Below, piece after piece: positions 37,147-45,893 of a stretch of DNA of 64,000 bases. The notes under the pieces were generated by a model that was given only the letters and a program-made list of their open reading frames with translations, was not told where the DNA came from and did no database searches. The position numbers and the translations under genes were made by a program. The DNA comes from an uncultured Chloroflexales bacterium. GTDB taxonomy: Bacteria; Chloroflexota; Chloroflexia; Chloroflexales; Chloroflexaceae. Position 1 is the first letter of the stretch. Each line of letters starts with the position of its first letter. The DNA is taken from assembly GCA_937902315.1 (NCBI GenBank), contig CALGUG010000054.1, forward strand, positions 62,001 through 126,000. The letters run 5' to 3'.

Positions 37147-37230
37147 TTTGCCTCTTGTAGTGATGGACGATCCGTTTGGCAGCTCGAGTTTTGGGCGGGC
37201 AAAGCCCGCCGATAACCCACCGCTTTGCTG

Positions 37231-37297
37231 GATGAGATGTTGGTAGCCGAAGGCGGACGCGCTAGCAGCTTTTTTTGGGCTAAAGACCAAACCGCCA
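37231..37297 (-). repeat. Dispersed repeat A, copy 7
   Basis: Reverse copy with core variant CCTTCGGC. The remaining gap to the bcp terminator (37300-37545) shows no gene or other feature. Confidence 0.8.
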
Positions 37298-37548
37298 GAA
37301 GGCAGAACACAGCAAGCCGATCTGCTATAAGGCGCGTCGCAAACTAGAAAATAGCTAGCTTGAGCGTATCGAAGCTGGCTTACTGCTTGCCCTTACCTGC
37401 CGAAGGGTATGGTTAAAAAAGCATTTCCTTCGGTTTATATTTGGCAACCGAATCAGGCCTAAGCTGCGGAGTTTGTTGGCAGAATTGTTCCCCTGTATAC
37501 CTCTAAAATTTTATTTACAGAGCAGCTCAACACAAAAAACGTCAAGAC

Positions 37549-37577
37549 GGATAAGTGATCTGCTCGATCACTTATCC
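37549..37577 (-). terminator. Terminator of bcp
   Basis: Stem GGATAAGTGATC / GATCACTTATCC with a 5-base loop, followed a few bases later on the minus strand by TTTTTTG. Confidence 0.75.
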
Positions 37578-37613
37578 GCCGCTTGGCAACGACTTGCTGC
37601 ATTGAAACTTTGC

Positions 37614-38087
37614 CTAGGAAAGGCCTAAACTGGCCTTGGCTTTTTGGGCGCTAGCACCAGCATCGACGTTGTACTGCACATCGCTTAGATAGCCCTGTTC
37701 GTCGACCACAAAGTGCGAGCGCAAGATGCCGGTATACGAAAAGAGCATGATTTTTTGCTTGCCCCAGACACCGTACAGCTCCGAGACCTGGTGATCGACG
37801 TCGGCTAAGAGCAGGTAAGGCAGGTTATACTTGCTCTTAAAGCGACGGTGCGAGTCGATGTCATCGGCGCTGATGCCGAAGATAACGGCGTTTTTGGCGT
37901 CGATATCGACGTATTCATCGCGGAAGGAGCAGGCCTGTTTGGTGCAGCCCGGAGTATCGTCTTTGGGGTAGAAGAAGATAATCACCTTTTTGCCGCGATA
38001 GTCCGACAACGTGACCTGTTCGCCCGTATCGCTGGTGAGCGTAAAGTCTGGCGCCAGATCCCCAACCTTCAGGTGTTGTGTTCCCAT
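37614..38087 (-). CDS. bcp: Thiol peroxidase of the Bcp/PrxQ type
   Basis: 157 residues, the usual size. The peroxidatic cysteine is C48 in FYPKDDTPGCTKQAC, with the resolving partner C53 five residues on, as in atypical two-cysteine PrxQ enzymes. It reduces hydrogen and organic peroxides in the cytoplasm, with thioredoxin as reductant. It diverges from an alpha/beta hydrolase across a 157-bp gap with a mirror-image promoter region. Confidence 0.95.
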   Translation of the reverse strand: MGTQHLKVGDLAPDFTLTSDTGEQVTLSDYRGKKVIIFFYPKDDTPGCTKQACSFRDEYVDIDAKNAVIFGISADDIDSHRRFKSKYNLPYLLLADVDHQVSELYGVWGKQKIMLFSYTGILRSHFVVDEQGYLSDVQYNVDAGASAQKAKASLGLS

Positions 38088-38169
38088 CCAAATATCCTCT
38101 CTTTGTTTCGAGCGGGGCGGGTATTTGATTCATTGGAAGCATTACAAAACATCATACTACAGAAAAGTC

Positions 38170-38215
38170 TTCATTATAGAGGTCTGCCAAACTATCTTTG
38201 AAGGTCTATAATGAA
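38170..38215. promoter_or_regulatory. Mirror-image divergent promoter of bcp and the hydrolase gene
   Basis: TTCATTATAGA (38170-38180) and TCTATAATGAA (38205-38215) are exact complements, so each strand has a TATAAT -10 box. On the plus strand CTGCCA lies 17 bases upstream; on the minus strand TTCAAA lies 18 bases upstream. Confidence 0.55.
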
Positions 38216-38244
38216 AGAAAGCTTTTCTTTATCAAGGTACAACC

Positions 38245-39060
38245 ATGCAAAAAGCATTAACTATTCTTCTTACTGTGTTGCTCGGAAGTTATGCTGTAAT
38301 TGTGCTCTACTTTTATTCGATACAAGATCAGATGTTATATCTGCCCAAACGTGATTTGCGCGGCACACCTGAACAGGTAGGTCTTGAATATGAGCCAGTG
38401 CGCATTGTAACCAAGGATCAAGAGCAGATTGCTGGCTGGTTTATTCCGGGAGGCGATAAGACCGTGCTCTTTTTGCACGGCAACGGAGATAACATCAGCG
38501 GAAGGCTATCGCATGCCAAACTCTGGCACGACTTGGGCTTTTCGATCTTGCTGATCGACTATCGTGGCTATGGCGAAAGTACGGGCGAGCCGATCGAAGT
38601 GGGTTTGTATGCCGATGGGCTGGCCGCTTGGGATTATCTTACCAAGGAGCGCGGCATTCCTGCCGAGCGGATTGTGGTGGTGGGCGAATCGCTGGGCGGC
38701 GGCGTGGCGACGTGGCTTAGCAGTCATCGCCCCAATGCCGCTTTGGTGCTCGATGCGACCTTTACCAGCGTGCCCGATGTGGCTGCCTACCAATACCCTT
38801 GGCTGCCAGCACGAATCTTATCGCGCAACCACTACCGTTCGATCGACCGCATCAACCAGATCCAGACGCCAGTTTTGATTTTGCATAGCCGCGACGATCG
38901 CTTGATTCCTTTTGAGCAGGGCCAAAAGCTGTTTGAGCGGGCCAACCAGCCCAAAACCTTTGTTGAGCTAAAAGGCCCACACGCCAGCGGCTTGTCTGCT
39001 GATCCTGAAACCTATCGCGCTGCGATCGAAAGCTTTGTGGCGACCCTCGCGCTGCCCTAA
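38245..39060 (+). CDS. Membrane-anchored alpha/beta hydrolase (ABHD13/BEM46-like)
   Basis: 271 residues. An N-terminal membrane segment (about 4-24) is followed by the hydrolase core: FLHGNGDN oxyanion loop near 76-83, nucleophile elbow GESLGG near 149-154, acid in ILHSRDDRLIP, and histidine in KGPHASGLS. The DYRGYGEST motif is typical of this family. Many members are thioesterases or esterases of unknown substrate. It looks intact; a long hairpin follows. Confidence 0.9.
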   Translation: MQKALTILLTVLLGSYAVIVLYFYSIQDQMLYLPKRDLRGTPEQVGLEYEPVRIVTKDQEQIAGWFIPGGDKTVLFLHGNGDNISGRLSHAKLWHDLGFSILLIDYRGYGESTGEPIEVGLYADGLAAWDYLTKERGIPAERIVVVGESLGGGVATWLSSHRPNAALVLDATFTSVPDVAAYQYPWLPARILSRNHYRSIDRINQIQTPVLILHSRDDRLIPFEQGQKLFERANQPKTFVELKGPHASGLSADPETYRAAIESFVATLALP

Positions 39061-39128
39061 TTCAAGCGCGTGCTTCTTCGCTTAGACGTGTGTGTTCAGT
39101 CTGCACGTCGATCGATACGCAACTGGGC

Positions 39129-39166
39129 TGTGAGAGATTTCGCACCATAGTGCGAAATCTCTCACA
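39129..39166. terminator. Very stable hairpin after the hydrolase gene
   Basis: Perfect 17-bp arms (TGTGAGAGATTTCGCAC and complement) with the loop CATA, 69 bp after the stop. There is no T tract, so termination is only probable. Confidence 0.65.
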
Positions 39167-39209
39167 ACAAATATCCTCATATCAAATCTATTGATCACTT
39201 CAGCATTCT

Positions 39210-39277
39210 GGCGGCTTGCTCTCTTCCCCAAAGAGGCTTGCTAGCGCGTCCGCCTATGGCTACCAACGGCTCGCCCG
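39210..39277 (+). repeat. Dispersed repeat A, copy 8
   Basis: Starts GGCGGCTTGC, with core variant CCTATGGC; the GTGTGCCCAGAG that follows matches the flank of copy 5. Confidence 0.85.
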
Positions 39278-39343
39278 TAAGCAGGCTGTTGTAGCTGTGT
39301 GCCCAGAGCGCACCCCAACATACAACAAGGCGGATTTCGTATC

Positions 39344-39440
39344 ATACTAAATCAGTTTACGGACTTGCGCTCTTGTAAATAAATGGTCACGTTCCACTCT
39401 GCCGAAGGCCAAATAGAAGGTAATCAACCGAATTTGGTAT
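39344..39440 (-). repeat. Repeat B (MITE-like), second copy
   Basis: Ends ATACTAAATCAG and CCGAATTTGGTAT are near-complements. The interior GTTCCACTCTGCCGAAGGCC is the reverse complement of the copy at 44232-44354. A further partial copy follows at 39441-39482 (CACTCTGCCAGAAGCC). Confidence 0.75.
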
Positions 39441-39516
39441 CACCTGCCACTCTGCCAGAAGCCAAAAAGCAACAACCGATATCGCAGGTCCATCGCACGA
39501 TGCGCCCGAGCAGCGA

Positions 39517-40548
39517 TCATACCTCTGTGCCGATGGCGGCTAGGCTGCTAGGCTGCTCTGCTTCTTCTCTGATGTTCTTCAGGTAATAACATATGCAAAT
39601 TGGCACGATGTAACTGAGCGTCAGCGTGAGCCAATAGGGCATAATAAAGGGCAGAAGCAACACACACCACGAACAAGCGACCATAAACCAAGCAAACCTG
39701 TTCGATTTGAGGGGAATATAGGCCAAGATCAATGGCGATAACACATAGGGATGGAAGAGCATGGGGAAGAGCGCTATCTGAGAGATGGCGATCCCTGCCC
39801 ACCAGTGGCGTTTCCAGAGGAACCATAATCCGATGGGAAGGAAATAGTAGTGCCAGAAGGCGGGAATCGCGTTGGTATAACGTTGAGCGCTCGCTATCCA
39901 TTTTGTCACCCAATCTGGCTCCAATGCGAAGGGCAGGCTTATCACTACTGCACCTATGATAAGCAGCGGCTTCCAATGTCCCGCTCGTAGGGCATAGAGC
40001 GCTAAGAACAGACCCGGCAGTAAGGTTGTCTGCGGTTTTGTAGCACTGATCAATACCAGCAATATGATCATGAGCCACCAACGTCGTTCGCGAGCTGCCC
40101 AAATCGCGATCAAGGTCAGGCCCATCAGGCAGGTTGTTAGCTGAATGAATTGAATGCCCCACAATACGGGCGCAAATAGCACGAGCGCCACGGGCATACG
40201 CAACAAATGCAGGCCGAGCCCAACGCTTCCCAAGCAGATCACACAGGCGACCATATTGAGCAACACATCGGGTAGGAAGGCTATCGGCAGCCCGAACCAG
40301 ATCGCAGTTAGCGGATAGGCAAAGCCTGCGCTGGCAAAAGGTTCGTCCCAATATTCGTGAAAGAGTGCATCCATCTCGGGCCCATAGGCAGATCCTCCAG
40401 CGAGTTCAATGCGTGCAGCCCATACTACAGGAAGATGATCGGTAGGAGTGAGAAAGAGACTTAGGAGGACTAGAAACGCAGCGAAGCCAAAGCCCATATA
40501 CCAGGCTTTATAACGAAGGATGTGTGCCTGAACGACGACGAAGGACAT
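39517..40548 (-). CDS. Polytopic membrane protein, possibly GT87-like
   Basis: 343 residues with about nine or ten hydrophobic segments. A first periplasmic-type loop after segment 1 holds DALFHEYWDEPFASAGFAYP, reminiscent of the first loop of membrane glycosyltransferases that use polyprenyl-phosphate sugars (DUF2029/GT87). Later ISATKPQTTLLPGLFLAL also resembles that group. A clear catalytic motif was not identified. The neighbouring gene is a soluble GT4 glycosyltransferase on the same strand, 136 bp upstream, which supports a surface-glycan role only loosely. Confidence 0.6.
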   Translation of the reverse strand: MSFVVVQAHILRYKAWYMGFGFAAFLVLLSLFLTPTDHLPVVWAARIELAGGSAYGPEMDALFHEYWDEPFASAGFAYPLTAIWFGLPIAFLPDVLLNMVACVICLGSVGLGLHLLRMPVALVLFAPVLWGIQFIQLTTCLMGLTLIAIWAARERRWWLMIILLVLISATKPQTTLLPGLFLALYALRAGHWKPLLIIGAVVISLPFALEPDWVTKWIASAQRYTNAIPAFWHYYFLPIGLWFLWKRHWWAGIAISQIALFPMLFHPYVLSPLILAYIPLKSNRFAWFMVACSWCVLLLPFIMPYWLTLTLSYIVPICICYYLKNIREEAEQPSSLAAIGTEV

Positions 40549-40683
40549 AAATGGTCTCCTTGTGGATGGTATGTTGTTGTTAGTAATGCGCTTATATGGG
40601 GTCGCTCGTTCATGTGGGTTTAGTACATACTTAATCCTATCGTTTAAAGGCTGGTATCGCCCTGCTGCTCTGTTAGCTGAGCC

Positions 40684-41835
40684 TTATTTCGGCTTGGAAA
40701 GGACGCACTGGTAAGCGGCTTCGGCAATAGGAGCGAGCGCTTCCCAATCGAAGCGGCAGAGCTCGTTGTAGGCGGCTTCGGCTAGGCGATCGCGTAGGCC
40801 TTGGTCGTGCATCAGTTCAAGTACGGCGCGCGCCATACCAGCCGGATCTTTGGGCGCAACCAGCATACCGGTCTGATTGTGGCGTAGATATTCGCGCATC
40901 TGGCCCACATCGGAGGCAACGATCGCTAAGCCAGCTTGGATCAATTCGAGCAGCTTAGCCGAACAGCGAGCGCGATTGATCAATGTGTCGTTGACGGGCA
41001 CCAGCGCAATGCTCGCTTGGGCGAGCAGGCTCGGAATCTCCTGCGGTTCGAGCCAGCCGCGATACTCGATCGCTTGGCGCACGCCTGCCCGTTCAGCTAG
41101 TTGAAGCATTCGCTCTTCTTCGCCGCGCTCGCCTTTGCCGATTACGATCAGACGAGCTGCTGCTTCCTGCTGAACGATCGCCACCAAACTGCTGATCAGA
41201 TCGGGCAGGTCGAATTCCCAAAAGCGCGTGTAGAGCAGCAGCGTTTTGGGATCGCGTCCGTTAAGCGATGGGCGAGTGTTTTGAAGCGTGATGCCGTTGG
41301 GCAGATAGAAGACGCGCTCGGGCGCTACTCCAAAGCCCCAGACCTGGCTTTGAAGTGTGCGGCTCGCGACAGTAACCGCAGCGGCGCGGCGCGCTAGATC
41401 GCGTTCTTGCCAGGCGAAGAGCTGTTTGGCGAGGTATGGATAGTCGAGCAGATCGTTCCAACCTCCCCAACCTTCCCAGTCGTCTGTGTCGACCACTAAG
41501 GGTAGATTTGAGCAGAGACGCGCCAAGAGCGCCGCTAGACCGCTAAAGCCTTTGGGTTTAAACAGATGGATCAGATCGGGTTTACTTGCGCGAGCTGCTT
41601 GGAAGAGGGACACGCTCCAGTCGAGCGAAGCTGGCAAACGCGCCAAATCCACATGTTCAACCTCCACACCGTCGTAGTTGTGGATCGTGCCAGCATCCTG
41701 AGGGTTATGCACTGGAGGTGCGACGATACGGACGCTGTGGCCTCGTCGCTGCAGCGCTTGGGCTAAGGGCAACATACGGGCCAGCAGGGTGCCTTTTGGG
41801 CGAATGCCAAAAGGCGCAATCATACTAATATGCAT
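40684..41835 (-). CDS. GT4-family glycosyltransferase
   Basis: 383 residues with a GT-B fold. The acceptor half begins MHISMIAPFGIRPKGTLLAR, with a glycine loop at the start. The donor half has TLLLYTRFWEFDLPDLISSL and the E-x7-E type motif in SAKLLELIQAGLAIVASDVG. GT4 enzymes transfer sugars from nucleotide donors with retention, often in cell-surface polysaccharide or glycolipid synthesis. The acceptor cannot be told. The first half holds a long run naming no other domain. Confidence 0.88.
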   Translation of the reverse strand: MHISMIAPFGIRPKGTLLARMLPLAQALQRRGHSVRIVAPPVHNPQDAGTIHNYDGVEVEHVDLARLPASLDWSVSLFQAARASKPDLIHLFKPKGFSGLAALLARLCSNLPLVVDTDDWEGWGGWNDLLDYPYLAKQLFAWQERDLARRAAAVTVASRTLQSQVWGFGVAPERVFYLPNGITLQNTRPSLNGRDPKTLLLYTRFWEFDLPDLISSLVAIVQQEAAARLIVIGKGERGEEERMLQLAERAGVRQAIEYRGWLEPQEIPSLLAQASIALVPVNDTLINRARCSAKLLELIQAGLAIVASDVGQMREYLRHNQTGMLVAPKDPAGMARAVLELMHDQGLRDRLAEAAYNELCRFDWEALAPIAEAAYQCVLSKPK

Positions 41836-41987
41836 AGATCTCTAGTGATCGATAGCAGCGACATAGTGTGAAGCACTGGTATCGTGTTGGTTTGCAATGG
41901 GCTTTTGCTCTCGCGTTTGCTTTGATTGTAGAAAGAAAGCCCACTCTCTATTGTATAGGACAAGCGCTACGAGAAGCAAGTGTTGTC

Positions 41988-42016
41988 TTGACAGCCTGTA
42001 TGCTCTGCTTTATAGT
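41988..42016 (+). promoter_or_regulatory. Sigma-70 promoter of the aldolase gene
   Basis: TTGACA at 41988-41993 and TATAGT at 42011-42016 with a 17-base spacer. The leader to the ATG is about 105 bases. Confidence 0.75.
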
Positions 42017-42051
42017 ACAGACACTTTATAAGCCTCAACGTATCCCCAAAC

Positions 42052-42077
42052 AGGTAGCTCTTCTACCTCACTTTTTT
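42052..42077 (+). promoter_or_regulatory. Possible attenuator in the aldolase leader
   Basis: Small stem AGGTAG / CTACCT with a 5-base loop, then CACTTTTTT, lying between promoter and start codon. The stem is short, so the call is weak. Confidence 0.35.
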
Positions 42078-42129
42078 CAGCATACGCCGATACTTTTTTT
42101 GTAGCTATTCTCACGTTCAAGAGGCAACG

Positions 42130-42918
42130 ATGCGCGAAAACACGATTCGGAAGATCTGGTCGCAGGGCGGGTGTGTAGTAAACGGTTGGTTGCACATTCC
42201 CGATAGTTTTGCCAGCGAAGTCATGGCGCACCAGGGGTGGGATAGCCTGACGATCGATACTCAGCATGGGCCGGTCGACTTTCAAGCTGCGGTCACAATG
42301 TTGCAGGCGATCGCGACCACCAACACCATTCCTATGGCGCGTGTGTTGTGGAACGATCCGGGCATGATTATGCGTCTGCTCGATGCTGGCTGTTTCGGAA
42401 TCATCTGCCCCATGGTTAATACCCGCGCCGAGTGTGAGGCCTTTGTGGGCGCATGCCGCTATCCTCCCCTTGGCTATCGCAGCTACGGGCCGACTCGCGT
42501 CTCGTACTATGCTGGCGATGATTACGCTGCCAACGCCAACGATAGCGTGATCACCATGGCGATGATTGAAACACGTCAGGCGGTCGAAAACCTTGACGAT
42601 ATTTTGAGTGTGCCCGGGCTTGACTCGATCTATATCGGGCCGTCCGATCTCGCTCAGAGCCATGGCTATCCACCCAAGGCTGACCCAACCGATGAGGCTG
42701 TTGTGAGCATTATTGATCATATCGTTGAGCGCGCTCGCGCTCATAAGATCGTTGTTGGAATACATTGTGGTAGTCCTAGTTATGCACGAGCGATGGCCGA
42801 TAAAGGTATGCAGTTCGTGACCATCCAAAGCGATGCTCGTTTGATGGCCGCCGCTGCCAAACAGGCTGTTGCTGCGTTCCGAGGCGAAACCGCCCAGACC
42901 TCCAACAAACTGTATTAA
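42130..42918 (+). CDS. HpcH/HpaI-family class II aldolase
   Basis: 262 residues. The family begins with a glycine-turn TRP-like start (GGCVVNGWLHIPDS) and has the catalytic histidine in DTQHGPVDF near 47-55. The substrate arginine/loop is in MARVLWNDP, the metal glutamate in MIETRQAVENLDDI, and the aspartate in SIYIGPSDLAQSHG. It should cleave or form 2-oxo acid aldols with a divalent metal (for example 2-keto-3-deoxy sugar acids or 4-hydroxy-2-oxo acids). An SMP-30 lactonase follows after 68 bp on the same strand, which suggests a sugar-acid catabolic pair. Confidence 0.9.
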   Translation: MRENTIRKIWSQGGCVVNGWLHIPDSFASEVMAHQGWDSLTIDTQHGPVDFQAAVTMLQAIATTNTIPMARVLWNDPGMIMRLLDAGCFGIICPMVNTRAECEAFVGACRYPPLGYRSYGPTRVSYYAGDDYAANANDSVITMAMIETRQAVENLDDILSVPGLDSIYIGPSDLAQSHGYPPKADPTDEAVVSIIDHIVERARAHKIVVGIHCGSPSYARAMADKGMQFVTIQSDARLMAAAAKQAVAAFRGETAQTSNKLY

Positions 42919-42986
42919 GCGGGTCTAGGATAGACGCAAACGTCAGACGACAAAGGAGTCGTAACAGACATTCGAGGAGGCGGAAC

Positions 42987-43874
42987 ATGACCCTTATGCA
43001 AGTAGAAGTGCGGGTATCTGATGATCGCATGTATGGGCTGATCGACCAGAGTGCGGGACTTCGCGTTGTTGCAAATAACTTCCGCTTTGTGGAAGGGCCG
43101 GTATGGGAACCAGAACATAAAAGTCTGCTCTTCAGCGATATTGTTGGCGATACACTCTATCGCTGGTCTGCTGAAGAAGGCCTGCGTGTTGTGCGCAAGC
43201 CGAGTAACATGGCCAATGGAAACACCTATGACCGTGAGGGCCGTTTACTGACCTGCGAACATGCGACCAGTCGAGTCGTGCGAACCGAGCCGGACGGAAG
43301 TTTGACCGTTATCGCAAGCCACTACGATGGCAAGGAACTGAATAGCCCAAACGATATCGTCGTTCGCTCAGATGGATTGATCTATTTCACCGATCCTTTA
43401 GCAGGCCGAACCTCCGCCTATGGGGTTGAGCGCGAAGCTGAGTTGCCATTTCAGGGCGTTTATTGTGTTAATCCGCAGACAGGCGATATCACCCTGCTCG
43501 TGCGCGACTTTAAGCTCCCCAACGGGCTCTGTTTTTCGCCCGATGAACGTCAGCTATTTGTGAACGATACGCTGCGAGGCCATATTCGAGTCTTTGATGT
43601 GCTTGCTGATGGCACCTTGATCGATGGGCGGCTGTGGACGCGCGTAGAGGGCGAAGGCCCTGGTGTTCCCGACGGCATGAAATTCGATCGATCGGGCTAC
43701 TTGTACTGTACTGGTCCCGATGGAATCCATGTCTTTGCCGCTGACACAACCCCTCTAGGCGTGATCACCCTGCCTGAAATGCCTTCCAACTTTACGTGGG
43801 GTGGCGAAGATGGTTCTACCCTCTTCATTACCGCTGAAACTTCGGTGTATGCCCTGCAAATGCTGGAATCCTAG
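42987..43874 (+). CDS. SMP-30/gluconolactonase-family lactonase
   Basis: 295 residues, six-bladed propeller. The first blade holds the metal glutamate in FVEGPVWEPEHKSLLFSD. ELNSPNDIVVRSDGLIYFTDP supplies the conserved Asn/Asp ligands, and GVPDGMKFDRSGYLYCTG the late aspartate. It hydrolyses sugar lactones to acids, the step before dehydration and aldol cleavage, in line with the aldolase directly upstream. GAGGAGGCGG lies before the ATG. A terminator follows. Confidence 0.92.
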   Translation: MTLMQVEVRVSDDRMYGLIDQSAGLRVVANNFRFVEGPVWEPEHKSLLFSDIVGDTLYRWSAEEGLRVVRKPSNMANGNTYDREGRLLTCEHATSRVVRTEPDGSLTVIASHYDGKELNSPNDIVVRSDGLIYFTDPLAGRTSAYGVEREAELPFQGVYCVNPQTGDITLLVRDFKLPNGLCFSPDERQLFVNDTLRGHIRVFDVLADGTLIDGRLWTRVEGEGPGVPDGMKFDRSGYLYCTGPDGIHVFAADTTPLGVITLPEMPSNFTWGGEDGSTLFITAETSVYALQMLES

Positions 43875-43912
43875 TCGAGAGCATAGCTATACATCTCGAT
43901 CTCAAGACCAAT

Positions 43913-43951
43913 AAAGAGGAGTGCATTGCTCAATGCATTCCTCTTTCTTTA
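43913..43951 (+). terminator. Terminator of the aldolase-lactonase pair
   Basis: 16-bp stem AAAGAGGAGTGCATTG with one G-T pair and a 2-base loop, then TCTTTATAAT. Confidence 0.85.
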
Positions 43952-44018
43952 TAATCCTCATTCATAGGCGCGACGACCAAAAACCCTCGCTTTATACCGT
44001 AGATACCTTCAGCGCTCT

Positions 44019-44095
44019 GGCGGCTTGGTCTTTCCCCCAAAATAGGCATTAACCGCGTCCGCCTACGGCTATCAACATCCCGCCCTCAACACAAG
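44019..44095 (+). repeat. Dispersed repeat A, copy 9
   Basis: From GGCGGCTTGG to ATCCCGCCC; the middle is ten bases longer than in copies 2 and 3 (CAAAATAGGCATTAA). Confidence 0.85.
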
Positions 44096-44231
44096 CGCGT
44101 ATCGTCTGCGCCCCGCCACCTCTGCTCTGCTTAACAACATGTCTTCTCACCTCGTAGGAACACAAAAGCCAGCGAAAGAGTTATGCAACAAACTTCAAGT
44201 TCCACAGACTGCAAACAGTATCTTGGTTCTG

Positions 44232-44354
44232 ATACCAAATCCGGTTGATTAGCTTCTCTTTGGCCTTGGGCAGAGTGGAACGTGACTCTTTCCTTTTCCC
44301 AGCTTTTCGTTTTTCTGAGCGAAGAGCATGCACGTCTTTAAACGGATTTGGTAT
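44232..44354 (+). repeat. Repeat B (MITE-like), best copy
   Basis: 123 bp with perfect 12-bp terminal inverted repeats ATACCAAATCCG. The interior reads TTTGGCCTTGGGCAGAGTGG. No coding capacity, so any movement would depend on a transposase elsewhere. Confidence 0.8.
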
Positions 44355-45336
44355 GATTTTCCCATTGCGCGTGCGAATTTTTCAGTGAACGAGCTATGAA
44401 GCGTCTGAGCCTATTGCAAGAGGATTTTGAATTCGTGTTAAAAAGCAGCTGCAAATGTATAGTTTTATGGAAATTTTATTTATATAATAGTGGGTATATT
44501 GTTCTCATGTTTGATCGCTACTGTCGATTCTCAAGATTGATCAGCGCTCAATTGTAAATGTATCGATCTATCTCTAAAACCTTATTATGTCAAAACTAGA
44601 CTAAAGCGATTTTGATCAATATAGAACTGGCATTTTTTGTTTCAAAAGCATAGAAATGTAGTATAATTGTAGAGTTGAAATGTTATTAAATCTACTTACT
44701 TAAGAACATTCACTAACGATTTAAATGAGATGCGAGATTTACTATATAAAGTGGTATAAGTAGCACTCTCAGTATGATGCATACGTTGCAGTAGCGGCAT
44801 GACATGTCGCTTCTCGTTTCGGATCATGCTTATACAATATGTATAAGGAGGCTGTTTACCACAAAGCGAATCCTATTCAGGATAAGCTTATGAATAGAAA
44901 AATACGCCTATCCCTCAATCTTGCTAAGATTATGTGCATACATTGTGAGTTTTTGACAAAATGTCAAAAAGCTACAAAGCATTTATATGCTGGTTATTTC
45001 CATATGTATAATGGGAAAATAATTCTTAAGACCACAAAAATTATCCTTGAACTCTCTTATCATTGAATCGCTCAACGCTATAAAGCGAGCTTTTTATATA
45101 TCGATATCAGCGTTTTCTAATTGAAAGGTTGTTTCTATGAATTAAAACAGGATGTTGGAAGCTCTTCATACTGGATCACAAGCATTTTGTGACATATTTG
45201 CTAAATTGGCTGCATTGTGTCTTGGTATCAGGTATCTGCAGTTCTGACCGTTATGGTGGAACAACAATATTATTGGTATGGGCCTCTGTTTGTCCCATAT
45301 TGCTCCCAGGCTTAGGAGCTCCAAAGGTTCACAGCG
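44355..45336. other. AT-rich stretch without a convincing gene
   Basis: About 980 bases clearly richer in A/T than the surroundings. The only frame (44839-45066, 75 codons) has no recognisable family, though GTATAAGGAGG lies nearby, so it cannot be fully excluded. No tRNA, origin repeat or mobile-element end was recognised. Confidence 0.6.
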
Positions 45337-45744
45337 ATGAATGATAGGACACCATCGTTTACGATTTTGGTAGTAGACGACGAAGAGGCGGTCTGTTCGG
45401 TTATTGCACGCATGCTACAACGCGGTGGGCATACAGTTCATACTGCAACGAGTGGCCCTCAGGCTGTAGAATTAGTGGAACGTGGCCTTCCAGATTTGAA
45501 ACTTGTTCTAATCGATTTATCCATGCCGGGTATGTCTGGAGATGAACTAGCGAGCATCCTTACCCAAAAGCTTGATAGTAACGTAGCCTTGATACTTATG
45601 AGTGGTTATCAACCTGAAGAGCTTATCGAATGTTATACCAATATCGGTCTGCATGGCTTTTTGCAAAAGCCCTTTACCCGCGAAGTATTGAATCAAACTA
45701 TTACGAGCGCGCTCGCTTCTTTATCGCGTAGCGCTTCGGCCTAA
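45337..45744 (+). CDS. Stand-alone response-regulator receiver protein
   Basis: 135 residues, a single CheY-like domain. The acidic pair D14/D15 (VVDDEE) and phospho-acceptor D60 (LIDLSMPG) are present, followed by LMSGYQP with the switch serine and the conserved lysine in FLQKPF. There is no output domain, so it must act by binding another protein or by phosphotransfer. No histidine kinase is in the window. The upstream 44355-45336 region is A/T-rich and could hold its control region. Confidence 0.9.
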   Translation: MNDRTPSFTILVVDDEEAVCSVIARMLQRGGHTVHTATSGPQAVELVERGLPDLKLVLIDLSMPGMSGDELASILTQKLDSNVALILMSGYQPEELIECYTNIGLHGFLQKPFTREVLNQTITSALASLSRSASA

Positions 45745-45824
45745 CCTACGCTTCCAAGCGCTATCTTTCTGGCTTTGTCTTGCTCTCGTTTCAAGAATTT
45801 TCTTAGTCTCGTTTCTCCTAACTC

Positions 45825-45866
45825 AAAAAGAAGTACCTCGCTTTGTAGTGCGAGATACTTCTTTTT
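45825..45866. terminator. Bidirectional terminator between receiver and MarR genes
   Basis: 17-bp stem AAAAAGAAGTACCTCGC with one mismatch and an 8-base loop; both sides end in A/T runs. Confidence 0.85.
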
Positions 45867-45893
45867 GCTATCCATGCCCGTTAGGGGTCGACT

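Noticed and set aside
41868..42104. 78-codon plus-strand frame before the aldolase
   Set aside because: It covers the aldolase promoter and leader, has no family resemblance and no good ribosome site.
44839..45066. 75-codon frame in the AT-rich stretch
   Set aside because: Low-complexity, lysine/isoleucine-rich product as expected by chance in A/T-rich DNA; no recognisable motif. Not fully excluded.
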